DNA of 8,720 nucleotides. It comes from an uncultured Neomegalonema sp. (GTDB taxonomy: Bacteria; Pseudomonadota; Alphaproteobacteria; Rhodobacterales; Rhodobacteraceae). Below are positions 6,229 to 8,720 of the stretch, in pieces; positions within the stretch are counted from its first letter, which is position 1, and every line of letters begins with the position of its first letter. Below the pieces are notes generated by a model. That model worked only from the letters and a program-made list of their open reading frames with translations, was not told where the DNA came from and made no database searches. Position numbers and translations under genes: made by a program. The stretch lies in NCBI GenBank assembly GCA_937927905.1, contig CALFWP010000016.1:1-8720 (forward strand), in the 5' to 3' direction.

Positions 6229-7046
6229 CCCCGGGCCGGTTAAACGGGCGTGGGGCGCTGATATGCTTTTGCGGTATCGTTTCGCGTGAGGCTCTGCGCT
6301 TTACCAAACAGCGCGAGCGGTTCCTTTCGGCCCTGGTCCGCCCTTTGGTGTGGCTCTTTATTTTCGCAGCGGGGTTCCGTTCCGTACTGGGTGTGTCGAT
6401 CGTTCCGCCCTATGAGACCTATATTCTATACGAGGTCTACATAACGCCCGGTCTGTGCGCGATGATACAGCTTTTCAACGGTATGCAGTCGTCATTATCA
6501 ATGGTCTATGACCGCGAAACCGGAGCGATGCGGACATTGCTGACCAGCCCGTATCCGCGCTGGTTCCTGTTGTTTTCAAAGCTGATGGCCGGAGTCGCGG
6601 TCTCGGTGCTTCAGGTCTATGCGTTTTTGTTTATCGCCTGGTTCTGGGAGATCGAACCGCCCCTCAGCGGGTACCTGACCGTCCTGCCTGCGCTGTTGGT
6701 ATCGGGTATGATGCTGGGTGCGATGGGACTGTTTCTGTCATCCGCCATACGTCAGCTTGAAAATTTCGCCGGGGTGATGAACTTTGTGATTTTCCCGATG
6801 TTTTTTGCATCCTCTGCCCTTTACCCGCTTTGGCGGATCGAAGAATCAAGCACGCTTCTCTATGTAATCTGTAACTGGAATCCGTTTACCTACTGCGTTG
6901 AGTTGATCCGTTTTGCTCTTTACGGCCAGCTCAATTTAAGCGCTCTTGGAATTGTCTGCACAGTCGCAAGTCTGTTCTTTTGTGTCTCGGTTTACGCATA
7001 CAACCCCTCAAAGGGCCTGATTGCGAAAAAACGTACAGCAAAATAA
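6225..7046 (+). CDS. ABC-2 type exporter permease, PedC-like
   Basis: This is the 273-aa membrane subunit pairing with the ATPase just upstream. It has about six hydrophobic segments (near 36-54, 73-90, 120-142, 150-172, 181-203 and 240-258). The cytoplasmic coupling segment YDRETGAMRTLLTSPYPRW (95-113) is typical of ABC-2 permeases, as is the conserved LENFAGVMNFVIFPMFFASS stretch (178-197). The sequences RPLVWLFIFAAGFRSVLG and PPYETYILYEVYITPG strongly recall the TIGR03861 group found with PQQ biosynthesis genes or PQQ dehydrogenases. The start is a TTG overlapping the ATPase stop (TTGA). It is supported by GGAGGAG at 6213-6219 and by the lack of an in-frame ATG before the first membrane segment. 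No clear terminator follows. The cargo is unknown. Confidence 0.9.
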   Translation: MTPGRLNGRGALICFCGIVSREALRFTKQRERFLSALVRPLVWLFIFAAGFRSVLGVSIVPPYETYILYEVYITPGLCAMIQLFNGMQSSLSMVYDRETGAMRTLLTSPYPRWFLLFSKLMAGVAVSVLQVYAFLFIAWFWEIEPPLSGYLTVLPALLVSGMMLGAMGLFLSSAIRQLENFAGVMNFVIFPMFFASSALYPLWRIEESSTLLYVICNWNPFTYCVELIRFALYGQLNLSALGIVCTVASLFFCVSVYAYNPSKGLIAKKRTAK

Positions 7047-7069
7047 AAGTGAAGTTTCACACAGAGTAA

Positions 7070-7255
7070 AATTTTAGCTTAATCTGTCTGGTGCGCCCCA
7101 GCGGAGAAAGTTCGAACCGCATTGGCGCTATTTTTGAAGAGCTGGCGACATGGGATTCGGTGCTGAAAGGCACGAGTTTCGACGCGAATGCCGTGCTTTC
7201 CGATTTTCCAACAACCCGCCGCAAGCGGCGGAAATCTCTTGATATAAACCCATGA
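7070..7255 (+). pseudogene. Possible C-terminal fragment of an unidentified gene left of the mobilisation genes
   Basis: From an upstream TAA at 7067-7069 the frame is open for 61 codons to TGA at 7253-7255; a GTG at 7091 is the only near-start codon. The translation reads like a protein C-terminus: the amphipathic stretch RIGAIFEELATWDSVL, then SFDANAVLSDF, and a basic end TTRRKRRKSLDINP. I do not recognise the family. It has no proper start or ribosome-binding site and abuts the chromosomal ABC operon, so it is best read as the tail of a gene of the mobile element cut by recombination near 7047-7090. A competing minus-strand frame covers the same bases but looks less protein-like. The basic tail coincides with a GC-rich hairpin (7216-7231), which could instead be the real signal here. 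Confidence 0.35.
7216..7231. repeat. GC-rich hairpin CCGCCGC-AA-GCGGCGG
   Basis: This perfect 7-bp inverted repeat with a 2-nt centre lies about 80 nt upstream of the MobC-like gene. It overlaps the basic tail of the possible gene fragment. No T-run follows on either strand, so a terminator is unlikely. Strong hairpins are common near transfer origins, which is a weak hint only. Confidence 0.35.
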
Positions 7256-7273
7256 TATTTTAAGCGGCCCGAG

Positions 7274-7297
7274 GCTGACCGATCCCAATTGGTCGGC
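7274..7297. repeat. Inverted repeat upstream of the mobilisation genes, candidate oriT dyad
   Basis: GCTGACC (7274-7280) and GGTCGGC (7291-7297) pair over 7 bp with one T-G mismatch and a 10-nt spacer (GATCCCAATT). The dyad lies right before the first mobilisation gene, where oriT is usually found in small MobC/relaxase modules. Relaxases recognise such an arm and nick a few bases beyond it. I see no nic consensus that I can name, so the call is positional. Confidence 0.35.
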
Positions 7298-7312
7298 TCC
7301 GACTGCTCTCCC

Positions 7313-7726
7313 ATGCCCATGACAATGAAACTCTCAGAGAAAGCCGCGAAGTCGGCTCCCGTTTCCGTGCGCCTGACGCCAGAGGAGCAAGCGTACTTGC
7401 GCGCGGCTGCGGGCGAACGACCGGTCAGCGCGTATATCAGGGAACGCCTCTTCACCGACATGAACACAGAATGTGTTGCCGAAGAGGATCGACGCCTGTC
7501 ACCGTTGGAGAGGCAGCGCATGCTCGCGCGCATTCTGATGGCGATTGGATCATCCAGCATATCCGACCGGATCGCCGAATTCGCCGAACTATCACGCCTT
7601 GGCCTACTGCCTAACTATGCGGACGCGACAGCCCTGTTGCGGGATGTCCGTGATGAACTGTCTGCCTTGCGCCTGGACTTGCTCCGCGCCCTCGGTTCCC
7701 GCCCCAAGAATGAGGATAAGCCATGA
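7313..7726 (+). CDS. MobC-like mobilisation accessory protein
   Basis: This 137-aa cytosolic protein probably binds oriT DNA and helps the relaxase assemble the relaxosome. After a short leader it has KSAPVSVRLTPEEQAYLRAAAGERPVSAYIRERLF (about residues 13-47), the ribbon-helix-helix-like pattern common to MobC and other relaxosome accessory proteins. A charged stretch and a helical C-terminus (ALLRDVRDELSALRLDLLRAL) follow. ATG codons at 7313, 7319 and 7325 are in frame and none has a Shine-Dalgarno; 7313 is taken by default. An upstream TTG at 7289 lies inside the candidate oriT dyad and is unlikely. The stop overlaps the relaxase ATG (ATGA), and this pairing is the main evidence for the role. 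Codon use is more GC-rich than in the ABC operon, consistent with acquired DNA. Confidence 0.72.
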   Translation: MPMTMKLSEKAAKSAPVSVRLTPEEQAYLRAAAGERPVSAYIRERLFTDMNTECVAEEDRRLSPLERQRMLARILMAIGSSSISDRIAEFAELSRLGLLPNYADATALLRDVRDELSALRLDLLRALGSRPKNEDKP

Positions 7727-8652
7727 TCCTGAAAGCCAGTGAACGCGGCTCCGCACAGAATCTCGCGCGGCATCTCCTCAACACGCAAGATAACGATCAT
7801 ATCGAGGTGCACGCCATCAATGGCTTTCTGGCCGATGATGTCGCCGGAGCCTTCGAGGAGATCGAGGCCGTCAACCGGGCGACACGATGCAAGAACTTCC
7901 TGTTCTCCCTGTCGCTATCACCGCCCGAAGGTGCCGTGGTGTCGAACGCGGATTTCGAGGCGGCCATCGAGAGTGCCATGCAGAGGCTCGGCCTGTCGGG
8001 CCAGCCTCATGTCGTGATCTTCCACGAAAAGCATGGGCGGCGGCATTGCCATCTCGTCGTCAGCCGGATCGACGGCACCACATTGAAGGCCATCAACCTG
8101 CCTTTCTTCAAGGAGCGGCTCTGCCAGCTTTCGCACGAACTTTACCTTCATCATGGATGGGATGTGCCGAAGGGCCACGAGGATCGTGCGCAAAGCGATC
8201 CGCTGAATTTCTCGCTCGAGGAATATCAGGTTGCCAAACGCTGGAAGCGTGATCCCCGCGCAACCAAGGCACTACTGCAATCCTGCTGGTCGGGCTCCGA
8301 TAACGCAGCGAGTTTCCAATCCGCCCTTGCCGATGCCGGGTTCACGCTTTGCCGTGGCGACCGGCGCGGCTTCGTAGCCCTCGACGACATTGGCAAGATC
8401 TATTCATTGAGCCGCTGGCTCGGCGTCAAGCCGAAGGCACTGGAAGCCCGCCTTGGCGACCCCGCATTGCTCCCCGGCATCGAAGAAGCCCGAGAGAACA
8501 CCCCTCCAAATGCGGCGACGGCAAATCCTGCATCTGCCAAGACCGCTTTCCAAATTGCGGAGATCGATGCGCGCATCGACATCCTTCTTGCCAGCAAAAC
8601 ATCCATCATCATCGACCAGCGCCGGGTACCTTCAGGAGCTCGGTCTCGCTGA
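7723..8652 (+). CDS. Relaxase/mobilisation nuclease, probably truncated at the C-terminus
   Basis: Relaxases nick oriT and pilot the single strand during conjugative transfer. This protein has the metal-binding motif HEKHGRRHCHLVVSRID (101-117), with H101, H108 and H110 as likely ligands. It also has the flanking blocks LARHLLNTQDNDHIEVHAINGF (14-35) and ATRCKNFLFSLSLSPPEG (53-70). A later conserved region (DPRATK..., SFQSALADAGFTLCRGDRRGFVAL, about 177-220) matches an alphaproteobacterial relaxase group I know from memory. No tyrosine occurs before Y141, so the usual N-terminal nucleophile is absent; Y141 in ELYLHHGW is a candidate. Relatives continue with a long charged helical region, whereas here about 309 aa end in RRVPSGARSR, probably foreign sequence after a breakpoint near 8600-8630. 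GAGGA 6 nt before the ATG supports the start. Confidence 0.85.
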   Translation: MILKASERGSAQNLARHLLNTQDNDHIEVHAINGFLADDVAGAFEEIEAVNRATRCKNFLFSLSLSPPEGAVVSNADFEAAIESAMQRLGLSGQPHVVIFHEKHGRRHCHLVVSRIDGTTLKAINLPFFKERLCQLSHELYLHHGWDVPKGHEDRAQSDPLNFSLEEYQVAKRWKRDPRATKALLQSCWSGSDNAASFQSALADAGFTLCRGDRRGFVALDDIGKIYSLSRWLGVKPKALEARLGDPALLPGIEEARENTPPNAATANPASAKTAFQIAEIDARIDILLASKTSIIIDQRRVPSGARSR

Positions 8653-8720
8653 AACCATGGACCTCGGGGAATGAACCAGCTTCTTTCTCAGGGTCATCAC
8701 TCTTTAATGTGGAAAATCCT
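8609..8720 (-). CDS. Possible partial reading frame entering from the right edge, unidentified
   Basis: On the minus strand a frame is open from the window edge to TGA at 8609-8611, about 36 codons. It reads GFSTLKSDDPEKEAGSFPEV followed by HGFSETELLKVPGAGR. The composition looks like real protein, but I do not recognise it. It converges on, and overlaps, the relaxase end; its last residues may be out of their natural context if the relaxase breakpoint lies here. A plus-strand frame is also open over the same bases, so the call is weak. Confidence 0.25.
   Translation of the reverse strand, partial: GFSTLKSDDPEKEAGSFPEVHGFSETELLKVPGAGR

Noticed and set aside
7049..7060. GTGAA/TTCAC hairpin just after the permease stop as the operon terminator
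   Set aside because: The stem is only 5 bp and AT-rich with no T-tract after it, so it is too weak to call a terminator.
7088..7165. tRNA 3'-end-like sequence on the minus strand (TTCGAAC and a terminal GGGGCGCACCA)
   Set aside because: The T-loop would be 12 nt and no sequence complementary to the acceptor strand (GCGCCCC) lies at the proper distance, so it is neither a tRNA nor a clear attachment-site half.
7057..7560. 167-aa minus-strand reading frame across the MobC-like gene
   Set aside because: It is antisense to the better supported MobC-like gene, is Ser/Arg-rich and has no family pattern; the plus-strand frame is coupled to the relaxase by an ATGA overlap.

Overview
The window reads as alphaproteobacterial chromosome with a fragment of a mobile element at its right end. 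The lineage is an inference from protein character, mainly the YmdB-type phosphodiesterase, the PQQ-associated type of ABC exporter, and a relaxase subfamily I know mostly from alphaproteobacteria. No rRNA, tRNA or other precise marker is present, so I do not name a genus.

Region A (1-4731, minus strand). Reading leftward from 4731, the genes are a YmdB-type metallophosphoesterase, a possible 28-residue small ORF, an EamA-family permease, a SAM-dependent methyltransferase, the ammonium channel amtB, and an acyltransferase-3 membrane protein cut by the left edge. The first four fit one operon: the spaces are 12 nt or less, and the small ORF/EamA and EamA/methyltransferase junctions are 4-nt ATGA overlaps. 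amtB is separated by a 147-nt AT-rich leader and has its own strong Shine-Dalgarno. A hairpin follows amtB before the acyltransferase.

Region B (4732-4978). This divergent intergenic region is rich in dyad symmetry (4826-4846, 4870-4902, 4910-4920). It also holds a short canonical intrinsic terminator that works on the minus strand (4933-4955), with no minus-strand gene to its right that it would serve.

Region C (4979-7046, plus strand). This is a tight three-gene operon: an exported protein of about 155 aa with a cupredoxin-like C-terminal half, an ABC ATPase, and an ABC-2 type permease. Stop and start codons overlap (GTGA, TTGA). The two ABC subunits resemble the pair found next to PQQ-dependent alcohol dehydrogenases (TIGR03864/TIGR03861, PedB/PedC-like), but no PQQ gene is in the window.

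Region D (7047-8720). Base composition and codon use change here. A possible C-terminal gene fragment (7070-7255), a candidate oriT dyad (7274-7297), a small MobC-like accessory protein and a relaxase follow in order. The relaxase keeps its metal-binding HxH motif but appears cut at about residue 300. The piece looks like a mobilisation module truncated at both ends. A partial minus-strand reading frame runs off the right edge. No CRISPR array, complete IS element or integrase was seen.
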